From NCBI GenBank assembly GCA_903929845.1, contig CAIYWF010000221.1, positions 1 to 19,541 on the forward strand: a DNA stretch of 19,541 nt, read 5' to 3'. Source of the DNA: an uncultured Chlorobiaceae bacterium (lineage in GTDB: Bacteria; Bacteroidota; Chlorobiia; Chlorobiales; Chlorobiaceae). How positions within the stretch are numbered: position 1 is the first letter of the stretch; each line of letters opens with the position of its first letter. Positions 1 through 7,351 of the stretch are shown here, piece by piece. A model generated the notes under the pieces. The model saw only the letters and a program-made list of their open reading frames with translations, searched no databases and was not told the DNA's origin. The position numbers and the translations under genes are program-made.

Positions 1-1
1 C

Positions 2-703
2 AGGACCTTGCTTATAGATATTGATCCCCAAGCCAATGCCACCTCTGGCTTCGGTCTTGAAATCGGCGATGAGATTGATAATACTTTTTACCAGGTGATG
101 GTAAAAGGCGGAAACATACAGGATGCCATCAAATCCTCCAGTCTGGAGTACCTTGATGTTCTTCCCTCCAACGTTAATCTTGTCGGAATGGAGGTTGAAC
201 TGGTCAACATGCGGGAACGCGAGTATGTGATGCAGAAGGCGCTCAAGGGTATTCGTGACCGTTATGATTATATTATTATAGATTGTCCACCCTCGCTTGG
301 GCTGATCACCCTTAATTCACTGACTGCCGCAGATTCCGTTCTTATTCCGGTTCAGGCAGAATATTATGCGCTTGAGGGGTTGGGAAAACTGCTCAATACA
401 ATCAGTATTGTCCGCAAGCACCTTAATCCGAAACTGGAAATCGAAGGAGTTCTGGTAACCATGTATGATGCGCGGCTTCGTCTTGCATCGCAGGTTGCCG
501 AAGAGGTAAAGAAGTTTTTCAAGGACAAGGTGTACAAGACCTATATCCGCAGGAATGTAAAACTTTCCGAAGCGCCGAGCCATGGTAAACCTGCTCTGCT
601 CTATGATGCACAGTGTATAGGATCGAAAGACTACCTTGATCTGGCTCAGGAGATTTTTGAGAGGGACGGCAATATTAAAAAATTTAAAGTTCGTCAGCCT
701 TAG
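2..703 (+). CDS. parA: ParA-family chromosome-partitioning ATPase (5' truncated by window edge)
   Basis: Deviant Walker ATPase that works with ParB and parS in chromosome segregation on the nucleoid. The reading frame is already open at base 2 (R-T-L-L-I-D-I-D), so the N-terminus with the KGGVGKTT P-loop lies outside the window. What remains shows the conserved LLIDIDPQANATSG segment (switch/A' region), the Walker B strand YIIIDCPPSLG, and the conserved C-terminal pattern V-K-L-S-E-A-P-S-H-G-K-P. The visible part is 233 residues; a soluble chromosomal ParA/Soj is about 255-270, so only some 25-30 residues are missing. It is followed 24 nt later by parB, the usual order. A hairpin overlaps its stop codon. 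The TTG at position 8 is not the start, because the homologous sequence continues upstream of it. Confidence 0.95.
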   Translation, partial: RTLLIDIDPQANATSGFGLEIGDEIDNTFYQVMVKGGNIQDAIKSSSLEYLDVLPSNVNLVGMEVELVNMREREYVMQKALKGIRDRYDYIIIDCPPSLGLITLNSLTAADSVLIPVQAEYYALEGLGKLLNTISIVRKHLNPKLEIEGVLVTMYDARLRLASQVAEEVKKFFKDKVYKTYIRRNVKLSEAPSHGKPALLYDAQCIGSKDYLDLAQEIFERDGNIKKFKVRQP

Positions 704-709
704 CTGACG
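692..709 (+). other. Perfect hairpin over the parA stop codon, just before parB
   Basis: The sequence shows a 7-bp perfect inverted repeat, CGTCAGC and GCTGACG, with the 4-nt loop CTTA. The parA TAG stop starts in the loop and ends on the first base of the right arm. There is no T tract after it, so it is not a standard intrinsic terminator. Its position between two co-transcribed genes, 3-18 nt before the candidate parB start codons, suggests an mRNA structure that could protect the transcript or tune ParB translation. That role is inferred. Confidence 0.5.
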
Positions 710-727
710 GGTATGCTGATGGGTGAT

Positions 728-1621
728 ATGCCTAAAAATGCGTTGGGCCGAGGCCTTAAAGCGCTTATTCCGGATGAAGGTTTTGTCTCTGTTACTCAAC
801 AGGATGAGGAGCAGGAACTTGCCCAGGAGGGAAGTATCGGCAGTCTGCCGATCGACAAAATACGTGCTAATCCGTTTCAGCCTCGCAAGGAATTTGAGGA
901 AACTGCTCTTGAAGAGCTGAAGAATTCCATTATTGAAAATGGAGTTATTCAGCCTGTCACCGTGTGCCGGGATGGAGATGGCTATCAGCTCATCAGTGGA
1001 GAACGGCGGCTCAGGGCGGTCACACTCGCCGGGTTCAAGTTTATTCCTGCTTATGTTATTGAGGCGCATGACGATTCAAGCAAGCTTGAACTTGCTCTTA
1101 TTGAGAACATTCAGCGCGAAGATCTGAATGCCATAGAGGTTGCGCTTGCCCTGAAAAGTCTGATCACGAAGTGCAATTTATCGCAGGAGGAGATAGCGCA
1201 GAAAGTGGGAAAAAACCGCTCGACGGTCAGCAATTTTCTGCGTCTGCTCAAACTGCCGCTGCAGATTCAGGATAGTATAAGGAACAGGGAGATCTCTTCA
1301 GGACATGCCAGAGCGCTTATTAACCTCCCTGGTGAACAACAGCAATTGAAGGTCTGGAAGCAGATTCTCACTCATCAGCTCTCGGTTCGTCAGACAGAAG
1401 CCCTGGTGAACCGCATGTTCAAGGATCAGTCGTCAAAACCTCTTCAGGCAGCCTTATCGGAGCGATCATCGCACCTGACCGAGCTTGAATCGCTGTTGAG
1501 AAACAACCTTGCAACCAAAGTGCGTATTGTTGAAAAGAAAGAGGGCAAGGGTGAGATTCATATCCAATACTTCTCACACGATGATCTTGACCGGCTTCTT
1601 GAACTCATGCGCCGCGACTGA
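728..1621 (+). CDS. parB: ParB/Spo0J chromosome-partitioning protein
   Basis: CTP-dependent DNA clamp that loads at parS and stimulates ParA. From the chosen start it has 297 residues, normal for chromosomal ParB. It begins with the typical N-terminal tail MPKNALGRGLKALIP (the ParA-stimulating segment). The ParB N-domain follows, with NPFQPR near residue 48, the CTP-binding GERRLRA box at 91-97 and ENIQRED at 126-132. A helix-turn-helix sits at about 152-173 (LSQEEIAQKVGKNRSTVSNFL), and a C-terminal dimerisation domain completes it. In-frame ATGs at 713 and 719 would add MLMGD. The one at 728 was chosen because family members begin at the MxKxxLGRGL motif; no start has a good Shine-Dalgarno site. 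No parS-like sequence (TGTTTCACGTGAAACA type) was seen in the window. Confidence 0.95.
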   Translation: MPKNALGRGLKALIPDEGFVSVTQQDEEQELAQEGSIGSLPIDKIRANPFQPRKEFEETALEELKNSIIENGVIQPVTVCRDGDGYQLISGERRLRAVTLAGFKFIPAYVIEAHDDSSKLELALIENIQREDLNAIEVALALKSLITKCNLSQEEIAQKVGKNRSTVSNFLRLLKLPLQIQDSIRNREISSGHARALINLPGEQQQLKVWKQILTHQLSVRQTEALVNRMFKDQSSKPLQAALSERSSHLTELESLLRNNLATKVRIVEKKEGKGEIHIQYFSHDDLDRLLELMRRD

Positions 1622-1661
1622 GCTGATGCACCGTTCAAACATAACAATACAATAATTGAAA

Positions 1662-2408
1662 ATGAGGTTTACCCTTGTTGGGAATGGAAGAATGGGTCAG
1701 CAGGTTGCCCAGGTGATTCGGCAATCTGGTAACCATGAGGTTTCCGCTGTGCTTGATATCAATACGACTATTTCATCTGACCTTTTTCAGGGAAGTGATG
1801 CCATCATAGATTTTACCGTCAGAGAGGCTTTTCTCGCCAATCTTCCAGCCATGCTTGCATCAGGTGTGCCGGTTGTTGTGGGTACCACTGGGTGGGATGA
1901 TGTTCAGGAAGAGGTGAAACGGCAGATAACTGCTGCTGGTGTTTCTTTGCTCTATTCAGCCAATTTTTCGCTTGGAGTTAACATCTTTTTGCGCACAGTG
2001 CGTGAAGCGGCGAGACTTATCTCACCGTTTGCGCAGTTTGATATCGCTTTTGCGGAACAGCATCATACCGGCAAGGCTGATTTTCCAAGTGGCACGGCTG
2101 TGAGGGCGGCAGATATGATTCTCTCGGCAAACAGCCGCAAAAAAACGGTTGTCCGTCAGCTTTCGGATGACAAAAAACTTGCGCCAGACGAATTGCAGGT
2201 TGCCTCTCTGAGGCTTGGAAGTGTCTTTGGAAAGCACTCCGCATTTATAGATTCGGATGCTGATGAAATTGTGATCTCTCATACCGCAAAAAGCCGTTCA
2301 GGTTTTGCGTCTGGCGCGGTAGAAGCGGCCGCTTGGCTTGCGTTGCGCCACAAAACCGCTCCGGGTTTTTATACGATGGAGGATTTCCTGAATGAAAAAT
2401 TTTCCTGA
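1662..2408 (+). CDS. dapB: 4-hydroxy-tetrahydrodipicolinate reductase
   Basis: NAD(P)H-dependent reductase of the diaminopimelate/lysine pathway; it makes tetrahydrodipicolinate for cell-wall and lysine synthesis in the cytoplasm. It has 248 residues. The N-terminal Rossmann motif is VGNGRMG at about 6-12, and the GTTGW turn is at about 74-78. The DapB active-site signature EQHHTGKADFPSGTA lies at about 132-146 with the His pair, the catalytic Lys and the substrate-binding S-G-T. The C-terminal RLGSVFGKHS and SHTAKSRSGFASGA segments complete the fold. A TTG two codons upstream (1656) is possible, but the ATG giving MRFTLVGNG fits the family better. It lies 40 nt after parB and 5 nt before the membrane-protein gene, so probably one transcript. 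Confidence 0.96.
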   Translation: MRFTLVGNGRMGQQVAQVIRQSGNHEVSAVLDINTTISSDLFQGSDAIIDFTVREAFLANLPAMLASGVPVVVGTTGWDDVQEEVKRQITAAGVSLLYSANFSLGVNIFLRTVREAARLISPFAQFDIAFAEQHHTGKADFPSGTAVRAADMILSANSRKKTVVRQLSDDKKLAPDELQVASLRLGSVFGKHSAFIDSDADEIVISHTAKSRSGFASGAVEAAAWLALRHKTAPGFYTMEDFLNEKFS

Positions 2409-2413
2409 AGTAT

Positions 2414-2959
2414 ATGGCTGCTGAAAATCCGGTTCAATCTCTTTTGCCTGTTGAGGGTAAACTCTACGCTGTTCTGCTTGGTGCTGTAATTATTATTCTG
2501 ACGACAACGGTTCCTTACCTGACCCTGCTGAATGTCTTTCTCTTTGTCGGAATTTTTCTTGCTGGTGTGATTTCGCTTCATCAGACTATCATGCGCTTTC
2601 AGGTGCAACTGACCTTCAGGGAGGCTTTTGCGTTCGGTTGTATGGCGGGTTTTGCTGGAGGTGTTGTTTCTGAGGTTGTTACTTTTCTTTTGATGGAGTT
2701 CCTGCATTACAGGCCGGGGACAGAAAGTCTTGCACTTGTGATCGACTGGGCACTTGAGATGGCCAAAGGACGTCCCGAGCTTCAGGAGCAGGTGCAGACG
2801 CTTGTTGCCGCTGAGAAGCTTGCCCTTGCTCCGGTTTCGTTAAGCTTCACGGATATTCTGATGAATATGGCCTTTTCCGGTTTTTTTTATGCGCCTATAG
2901 CCGGTCTTGGTGGGGCGTATGCGGTGCGCAGGCTCAAGCGTCAGGCGGCAAGAGGCTGA
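2414..2959 (+). CDS. Small four-helix membrane protein, possibly DUF4199-like
   Basis: I do not recognise a function. The 181-residue protein has about four hydrophobic segments: roughly 17-38, 39-58, 71-97 and 146-167. A charged, Glu/Gln-rich loop at about 110-135 lies between the third and fourth, and it ends in a basic tail (RRLKRQAARG). No signal peptide cleavage site is evident. The layout of helix pair, FREAFAFG loop, helix, charged loop and last helix resembles the DUF4199 family common in Bacteroidota/Chlorobiota; that assignment is tentative. It starts 5 nt after dapB without an obvious Shine-Dalgarno site and is the last gene of the par-dap transcript. Its 3' end overlaps the convergent menE gene. 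Confidence 0.8.
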   Translation: MAAENPVQSLLPVEGKLYAVLLGAVIIILTTTVPYLTLLNVFLFVGIFLAGVISLHQTIMRFQVQLTFREAFAFGCMAGFAGGVVSEVVTFLLMEFLHYRPGTESLALVIDWALEMAKGRPELQEQVQTLVAAEKLALAPVSLSFTDILMNMAFSGFFYAPIAGLGGAYAVRRLKRQAARG

Positions 2960-4424
2960 GTTTTTTGTAAAATATCCGGTCTATTTTCTGTGATCCTGGC
3001 AGTGTTGCCCACTCATTTACCCGATAGTAATGTGTCGGGCATTTCAGTTTTCCAATCATGGAGCGCATGACGTCAATGATTGTGGAGTTTTCAGGGTTTT
3101 CCGGTTCAATGGTTTTGATGAACGCCACAGGACGCTGGCCATATTCATCATCATCTACCGGAACGACAAGCGCATCAAGAATCCCGTCAATCATCATCAG
3201 CGCAGTTTCAATCTCTTCAGGATGAATATTTTCTCCCCCTGAAATGAACATGTTGTCTTTCCGGCCAGCCACAGTGACGGTGCCATCATCGGTAACACTT
3301 CCAATATCAGATGTATGGAACCAGCCGTTGTTATCGGTTTGAGGCTGAATTATCCCCTCCCGGAGGTAGCCCTGAAACAGGCAAGCTCCCTTGACCAGCA
3401 ATTCTCCATTATGCGCAACGCTGATCTCGCGCCAGGGAAGCAGCCTGCCGCTGTTCTCCTGAATGCCTTGAATCGGCGCAGGGGTGGTGGCAATCTGTGA
3501 ACTCATCTCGGTCGATCCGTAGCTAAAGTAGAGTGGAATATGCCGACGGACAGCCTCCTCAATCAGCGATTTTGGCGCTGAACTACCACCAAGCAGCACA
3601 GCTTTCATTGTTCGCAGCAGGGCAGTGCTCTCTTTGTCGGCAAGTAGACGGAAAAGCTGTGTTGGAACCACCGAGAGATGGGTCAGCGGAAAGTTTCGGA
3701 GTGACTGGCCGAGAGATTCATCCGGTTTGCCAAGAGCAAGTGCGCCCCCGGAGATGAGTGAGCGGAAGAGAAGGGAGTATCCTCCTATGTGGAAAAGCGG
3801 CAGCGAAAGAAGCCAGCAATCGCCAGCGCCAAAAGGAATATTTTCATTGGAGCCGAGAGCGCTGTGCCAGTGGTTGCCAAAACTGTGAACAGCAGCTTTT
3901 GCCTCTCCTGAGCTTGCGGAGGTGTGGATAATGGTGACAGGTCGTCGCATCTCTTCCATGTTCTCTGCCATGTCAGGCATAGCAACGACATTGTTGTTGT
4001 TCGGCACTGTGCTTTTGGTTGCACGGAGCGCTGTCCCGACCGAGTTGGTATCAAGCAATTCAGCAATGCTGATGCTGTCCGGCAGCGATGTTTTGCCGGA
4101 GGTCACGATCAAACTGGGCTTTAGTTTTTCAATTGTGTTGCTGAGCAGGTGTTCGGGAAAACGATTGTTCAGCGGTGCGGCAATGAGGCCCGCTTTCAGC
4201 AAACCCAGCAGCAGCATCACCAGCTCCGGCGTGTTTGGCGATACCACCGCAACAATCTCGCCGGAGCGAACACCTCTACTGCGGAGGCGGCTTGCAATGG
4301 CTTTGGCCACAGTGTTGCATTCGTTGAAAGAGAGTGTTCCGTCGACCATTCGCAACGCTGGTGCGTTCCCGAAAAGTTTAGCGGCACGAGCTATAATATC
4401 CATAACGACCTTCTCCGAAGGCAT
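2934..4424 (-). CDS. menE: o-Succinylbenzoate-CoA ligase
   Basis: ANL-superfamily adenylating enzyme that activates o-succinylbenzoate to OSB-CoA in menaquinone synthesis. It has 496 residues. The A3 P-loop is at about 167-177 (HTSASSGEAKAAVHSFGNHW), A5 YGSTE at 302-306 and A7 TSDIG at 371-375. The hinge and A8 motif GRKDNMFISGGENIHP is at 387-402, and the A10 lysine is at about 480 in GSQKIDR. The P-loop is unusual: the family norm is TSGTTGxPK, here TSASSGEAK. The start overlaps the end of menC by 34 nt. An inner ATG at 4403 (residue 8) has AAGG five bases upstream and is a credible alternative start, which would cut the overlap to 13 nt. It is the last gene of the menH-B-C-E run, and its end overlaps the convergent gene by 26 nt. 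Confidence 0.93.
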   Translation of the reverse strand: MPSEKVVMDIIARAAKLFGNAPALRMVDGTLSFNECNTVAKAIASRLRSRGVRSGEIVAVVSPNTPELVMLLLGLLKAGLIAAPLNNRFPEHLLSNTIEKLKPSLIVTSGKTSLPDSISIAELLDTNSVGTALRATKSTVPNNNNVVAMPDMAENMEEMRRPVTIIHTSASSGEAKAAVHSFGNHWHSALGSNENIPFGAGDCWLLSLPLFHIGGYSLLFRSLISGGALALGKPDESLGQSLRNFPLTHLSVVPTQLFRLLADKESTALLRTMKAVLLGGSSAPKSLIEEAVRRHIPLYFSYGSTEMSSQIATTPAPIQGIQENSGRLLPWREISVAHNGELLVKGACLFQGYLREGIIQPQTDNNGWFHTSDIGSVTDDGTVTVAGRKDNMFISGGENIHPEEIETALMMIDGILDALVVPVDDDEYGQRPVAFIKTIEPENPENSTIIDVMRSMIGKLKCPTHYYRVNEWATLPGSQKIDRIFYKKLSLLPPDA

Positions 4425-5464
4425 CTCTCCCTTACCTTCACCCCATCTTTGTAGAGCTTATATGGATCAAGCAAAGCGTTCTCAGCTCCAAAGGGAGTCT
4501 CAAGCAGGTCATGTTGCAGGTAACGGTAGGTGTCGAGTCCACATGCGGCTGGTTCGACGGCGGTTGACGCTGCCAGCCATGCGTAAAAGCTCAGGCTGAT
4601 GCCGCTTTCGAAAGCTGAGCTGAATACGGCCAGCAGATTATTTTCTCTCGCATATCTGGCGAAGTGCAGTGCTGCGGATATACCCCCTAACCGGTTTGGT
4701 TTCAGTATCAACGCAGCAAGGGATGCTTCTGGAATCGTGGCGAGCAACTCAGGTTTTTGCCAGAGTGTTTCGTCGAGCGCCGAGTGGATTGCTGTTTTGG
4801 CATAGAAATTGCCTGTGAGTTCTGCCTGTTGCAGTGGCTCTTCGATATAGGCAACGCTTCCCGGAGGAATCTGTTTGGCAAACGAGATGGCCTCATCAAG
4901 CGAGAGCGACTGATTAGCATCAAGCCGCAGTTTGACAGTACTGCCAAAGGTGCGGTGCAGCTCCCTGATGCTGTTGATGGATTGTGTTGTCGTATTGGCG
5001 CTGACTTTAAGCTTGAAAGTGCGGTATCCAAGCTCGAAATACTTTTCGGCCCGTTGCATGACCAGCGAAGTGTCGCCGAAGAGCAGAGCATTGACCGGAA
5101 TCTGCTCTGCAACCTGCTCCTTCTCCGAAAACGATGGAAGTGTGCCTGAAATGGCCGCGTCAAGGTTGATCATGGCCATTTCGACTCCGGTACGAACTGA
5201 CGGGTAGAGCTTATCTGGCATCATGCTGGAAGTAAGAGTCTCCCGTTTTGAAAACAGCTCGACAAGTTGAGCTTCGGCTGATTGCAGTGTCTCCTGGTGG
5301 AGCCCCGGCAGAGGTGCTATTTCACCGTAGGCAACATGTTTCTCACATGCACTTTTCAGTGCAAGGATAATGCCCTCCCTCTGCACAAGCTGTTGCCTTT
5401 TTACGGTGATTGGCTCAGTGAAAGGGATGGCATATCGATAGAGAACAACATGCGAAGCGTTCAA
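4391..5464 (-). CDS. menC: o-Succinylbenzoate synthase (enolase superfamily)
   Basis: Metal-dependent dehydratase converting SHCHC to o-succinylbenzoate. It has 357 residues. The enolase/MLE-type barrel signatures are all present: the K-x-K pair FKLKVS at 151-153, metal ligands D182 (RLDAN), E208/E209 (YIEEPL) and D231 (ALDET), and the second catalytic Lys 255 (LILKPNRLGG). SSAFESGI follows at about 282-289. The start codon is TTG, sharing the 4-nt overlap TTGA with the menB stop. It is preferred because the expected N-terminal strand (VVLYRYAIPF) follows at once and there is no nearby in-frame ATG. Its 3' end overlaps menE, so MenC, MenE and MenB translation is probably coupled. Confidence 0.94.
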   Translation of the reverse strand: MNASHVVLYRYAIPFTEPITVKRQQLVQREGIILALKSACEKHVAYGEIAPLPGLHQETLQSAEAQLVELFSKRETLTSSMMPDKLYPSVRTGVEMAMINLDAAISGTLPSFSEKEQVAEQIPVNALLFGDTSLVMQRAEKYFELGYRTFKLKVSANTTTQSINSIRELHRTFGSTVKLRLDANQSLSLDEAISFAKQIPPGSVAYIEEPLQQAELTGNFYAKTAIHSALDETLWQKPELLATIPEASLAALILKPNRLGGISAALHFARYARENNLLAVFSSAFESGISLSFYAWLAASTAVEPAACGLDTYRYLQHDLLETPFGAENALLDPYKLYKDGVKVRERCLRRRSLWIL

Positions 5465-6282
5465 GGTCGTTTTGGAAATTTGTTGAAATCGGGTTTCCGT
5501 TTTTCGACAAAAGCATTTCTTCCCTCCTGCCCTTCTTCACTCATATAATAGAGCATGGTGGCATTTCCTGCAAGCTCCTGCAATCCGGATTGTCCATCGC
5601 AATCGGCATTGAGGGCCGATTTCAGGCAGCGAATGGCAAGTGGAGAGTTGGCCAGGATTTCGCGACACCACTGCACAGTCTCCTCCTCAAGGCGCTCAAG
5701 CGGTACAACGGTGTTCACAAGCCCCATGGCAAGCGCTTCAGCGGCATTGTACTGGCGGCAGAGAAACCAGATTTCGCGAGCCTTTTTCTGGCCGACAAGG
5801 CGTGCCATATAGCTCGCGCCCCATCCTCCGTCAAATGATCCAACCTTAGGGCCTGTCTGGCCGAAGATGGCGTTTTCCGCCGCAATGGTGAGGTCGCAGA
5901 GCATGTGCAGCACGTGGCCGCCGCCTATGGAGTAACCGGCAACCATGGCAATAACTGGTTTAGGACAGGTACGGATATCACGCTGGAAGTCAAGCACATT
6001 CAAACGGTTAACCCCTTTACCGTCGGCATAACCGGCATTACCCCTGATTTTCTGGTCGCCTCCCGAGCAGAATGCCTTCTCTCCCTGACCGGTGAGAATA
6101 ACAACACCAATTTTCTCATCATTTCTTGCATCCGACAGGGCGGCAATCATCTCATCGACCGTCTGGGGACGGAATGCGTTCCTTACCTCCGGGCGGTTGA
6201 TGGTGATCTTTGCAATGCCTTCCGCCTTATGGTAAAGGATGTCAGTAAATTCACCTGCCGGGATCCAGTTCACTGTGCTCAT
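5461..6282 (-). CDS. menB: 1,4-Dihydroxy-2-naphthoyl-CoA synthase
   Basis: Crotonase-family enzyme performing the intramolecular Claisen condensation of OSB-CoA to DHNA-CoA. It has 273 residues. The oxyanion-hole motifs are SGGDQ at 73-77 and GYSIGGGH at 116-123. FGQTGPKVGSFDGG at 140-153 carries a glycine (about 144) where the bicarbonate-dependent type I enzymes, such as that of E. coli, have Gly. The C-terminal region RCLKSALNADCDG and the end FVEKRKPDF are nearly invariant in the family. The frame is open 87 nt further upstream, but that extension lies inside menH and is not family-like. The ATG shares the overlap ATGA with the menH stop and gives the usual N-terminus. Confidence 0.97.
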   Translation of the reverse strand: MSTVNWIPAGEFTDILYHKAEGIAKITINRPEVRNAFRPQTVDEMIAALSDARNDEKIGVVILTGQGEKAFCSGGDQKIRGNAGYADGKGVNRLNVLDFQRDIRTCPKPVIAMVAGYSIGGGHVLHMLCDLTIAAENAIFGQTGPKVGSFDGGWGASYMARLVGQKKAREIWFLCRQYNAAEALAMGLVNTVVPLERLEEETVQWCREILANSPLAIRCLKSALNADCDGQSGLQELAGNATMLYYMSEEGQEGRNAFVEKRKPDFNKFPKRP

Positions 6283-7103
6283 TGGTTCTTCTTCTCTTGC
6301 TGGTTGAAAAAATTCTTCAAACGATCCAGAAACAAATCCCTGTTTTCGAGGTGCAGGGTATGGCCGCAATGCGAAAAGATTTCAAGATCGGATTCAGGAG
6401 ATAACTTAACCATTTGATGGCCAATCTCAACGTAGCGTTCATCTTTTTCTCCCGTAAAAAAGCTCACCGGTACGCTGTTGTTTTTTAACTCGTCCCAGAA
6501 TGACGGCTGTCGTCCCGTTCCCAGAAGCCTCAACGCCAGCGCGAGGTTCTGAGGGTCGTTGATTTTTCTTTCGTTCTTAACCTCTTTGAAGATCGGGTGA
6601 CTTTTGAGTGTGGCGAAGAGCGGCTGTTCATACCATGCTTCAATAAAACTGGCAAAGCTCCGTTCAATTTTCCGGGCCACTTTTTCGTCATGCTCCTGCC
6701 TGTTGATTTGCTCTTTCTCTGTTTTGAGCCCCGGTGAAGCAGAGATAATAACCGCCTTGCTGAAGAGTTCCGGATGACGAAGCAGCAGCGCCAGCGCAAT
6801 ACGGCCACCCATCGAATAGCCCGCCAGAAAGCAGGGAGGCGCGGCTGATTGGCGCAGCAAATCGGCAAGCGCATCAACAGTCTGTATGAAAAAATCATCC
6901 GGGGGTTGCGCTTGCAGGAGGTTGGCGCTCCCGTGACCGGGAAGATCAACCATCAAGCAGCAGTAGTCGTTCTGAAGTTCCCTTGTCACCGGAAGCCAGT
7001 CGCTGCCTGAGCCGAGAAAGCCGTGCAGAAACACGATGCGCGGCAGGGCTGGATTGCCGAGGGTGAGGGTGTGGAAGGGGATGCCGTTTATTGTTGTTGG
7101 CAT
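6279..7103 (-). CDS. menH: Alpha/beta hydrolase, SHCHC synthase (MenH)
   Basis: Predicted to eliminate pyruvate from SEPHCHC, giving SHCHC, the step after MenD. It has 274 residues with an alpha/beta-hydrolase fold. HGFLGSG at 27-33 forms the oxyanion region. The nucleophile elbow GYSMGGR has Ser97, the acid is Asp221 (GEKDER), and the catalytic His is 248 (HCGHTLHLE). The residue pattern and its place directly before menB support MenH rather than a generic hydrolase. It is now the first gene of its run: upstream lies the divergent accessory block instead of menD, so it must use a promoter in the 125-nt gap before the DUF2442 stub or a more distant one. Confidence 0.9.
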   Translation of the reverse strand: MPTTINGIPFHTLTLGNPALPRIVFLHGFLGSGSDWLPVTRELQNDYCCLMVDLPGHGSANLLQAQPPDDFFIQTVDALADLLRQSAAPPCFLAGYSMGGRIALALLLRHPELFSKAVIISASPGLKTEKEQINRQEHDEKVARKIERSFASFIEAWYEQPLFATLKSHPIFKEVKNERKINDPQNLALALRLLGTGRQPSFWDELKNNSVPVSFFTGEKDERYVEIGHQMVKLSPESDLEIFSHCGHTLHLENRDLFLDRLKNFFNQQEKKNQ

Positions 7104-7178
7104 GAGAAATGGTGTTGATTTGATATAACTTGTTGTATTATTGTCAAATTTACTATTATTTCCTCATAGGTTTTTGTG

Positions 7179-7217
7179 GTCTTGAGCCATGATTTAAGGA
7201 TTGACTGATTTCCTGAT
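7179..7217 (+). repeat. Left copy of an imperfect direct repeat flanking the NACHT gene
   Basis: This 39-bp segment (core CTTGAGCCATGATTTAAGG, then GATTTCCTGAT) matches the segment at 10616-10654 at 31 of 39 positions in the same orientation, with no gaps. It lies in the gap between menH and the DUF2442 stub. The high A+T and TGATT/AATCA wording resembles short dispersed intergenic repeats. Whether it marks a cassette boundary is unproven. Confidence 0.55.
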
Positions 7218-7222
7218 AGGAG
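7218..7222 (+). promoter_or_regulatory. Strong Shine-Dalgarno site of the DUF2442 stub
   Basis: AGGAG stands six bases before the ATG at 7229. It is one of the best ribosome-binding sites in the window and shows that the short frame that follows is, or was, a translated gene start. Translation from here would end exactly on the NACHT start codon, so this site may feed ribosomes to the downstream gene. Confidence 0.6.
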
Positions 7223-7228
7223 TTTGCT

Positions 7229-7351
7229 ATGTATTTGTCTGTAATTGGAGTGACTCCTCTGGGTGATTATACTTTGATGCTTGAGTTTGAAAACCGTGAA
7301 CAAAGAGTTTTTGATATGTTACCATATCTTGATACCGTCACCTCAATGTGA
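7229..7351 (+). pseudogene. Truncated DUF2442 protein (N-terminal 40 residues)
   Basis: The 40-residue frame begins MYLSVIGVTPLGDYTLMLEF and continues through FENREQRVFDMLPYLD. It matches the recognisable N-terminus of DUF2442 proteins (V-x-P-L-x-D-Y-x-L, F-E-N-x-E-x-R-x-F-D, P-Y-L). These are usually about 80-100 residues and are often found next to DUF4160 genes in putative toxin-antitoxin pairs. After PYLD the similarity stops, and TVTSM followed by TGA ends the frame. The missing half was not found downstream in any frame. It has a strong AGGAG site. Its stop TGA overlaps the ATG of the NACHT gene by one base (TGATG), so the stub may now act as a translated leader. No DUF4160 remnant was seen upstream. 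Confidence 0.65.

Noticed and set aside
1..728. A parS centromere site near parA-parB
   Set aside because: No TGTTTCACGTGAAACA-like palindrome was found; the only palindrome there is the CGTCAGC hairpin.
317..1069. A 250-residue minus-strand frame across parA and parB
   Set aside because: It spans two conserved genes on the other strand and has no recognisable domain; its length follows from the codon use of parA and parB.
3922..4599. A 225-residue plus-strand frame across menE and menC
   Set aside because: It lies wholly antisense to two well-recognised enzymes with intact motifs, has no family signature and no Shine-Dalgarno site; it is a shadow frame.
5461..6369. Longer MenB start, 29 codons upstream
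   Set aside because: The added residues fall inside menH and are unlike MenB; the ATGA-coupled start gives the standard N-terminus.
7122..7147. A minus-strand promoter for menH (TTGACA at 7142-7147 with TATATC)
   Set aside because: The -35 match is perfect, but the spacer is only 14 nt and the -10 match is 4 of 6, leaving a leader of about 10 nt; too weak to list as a feature.
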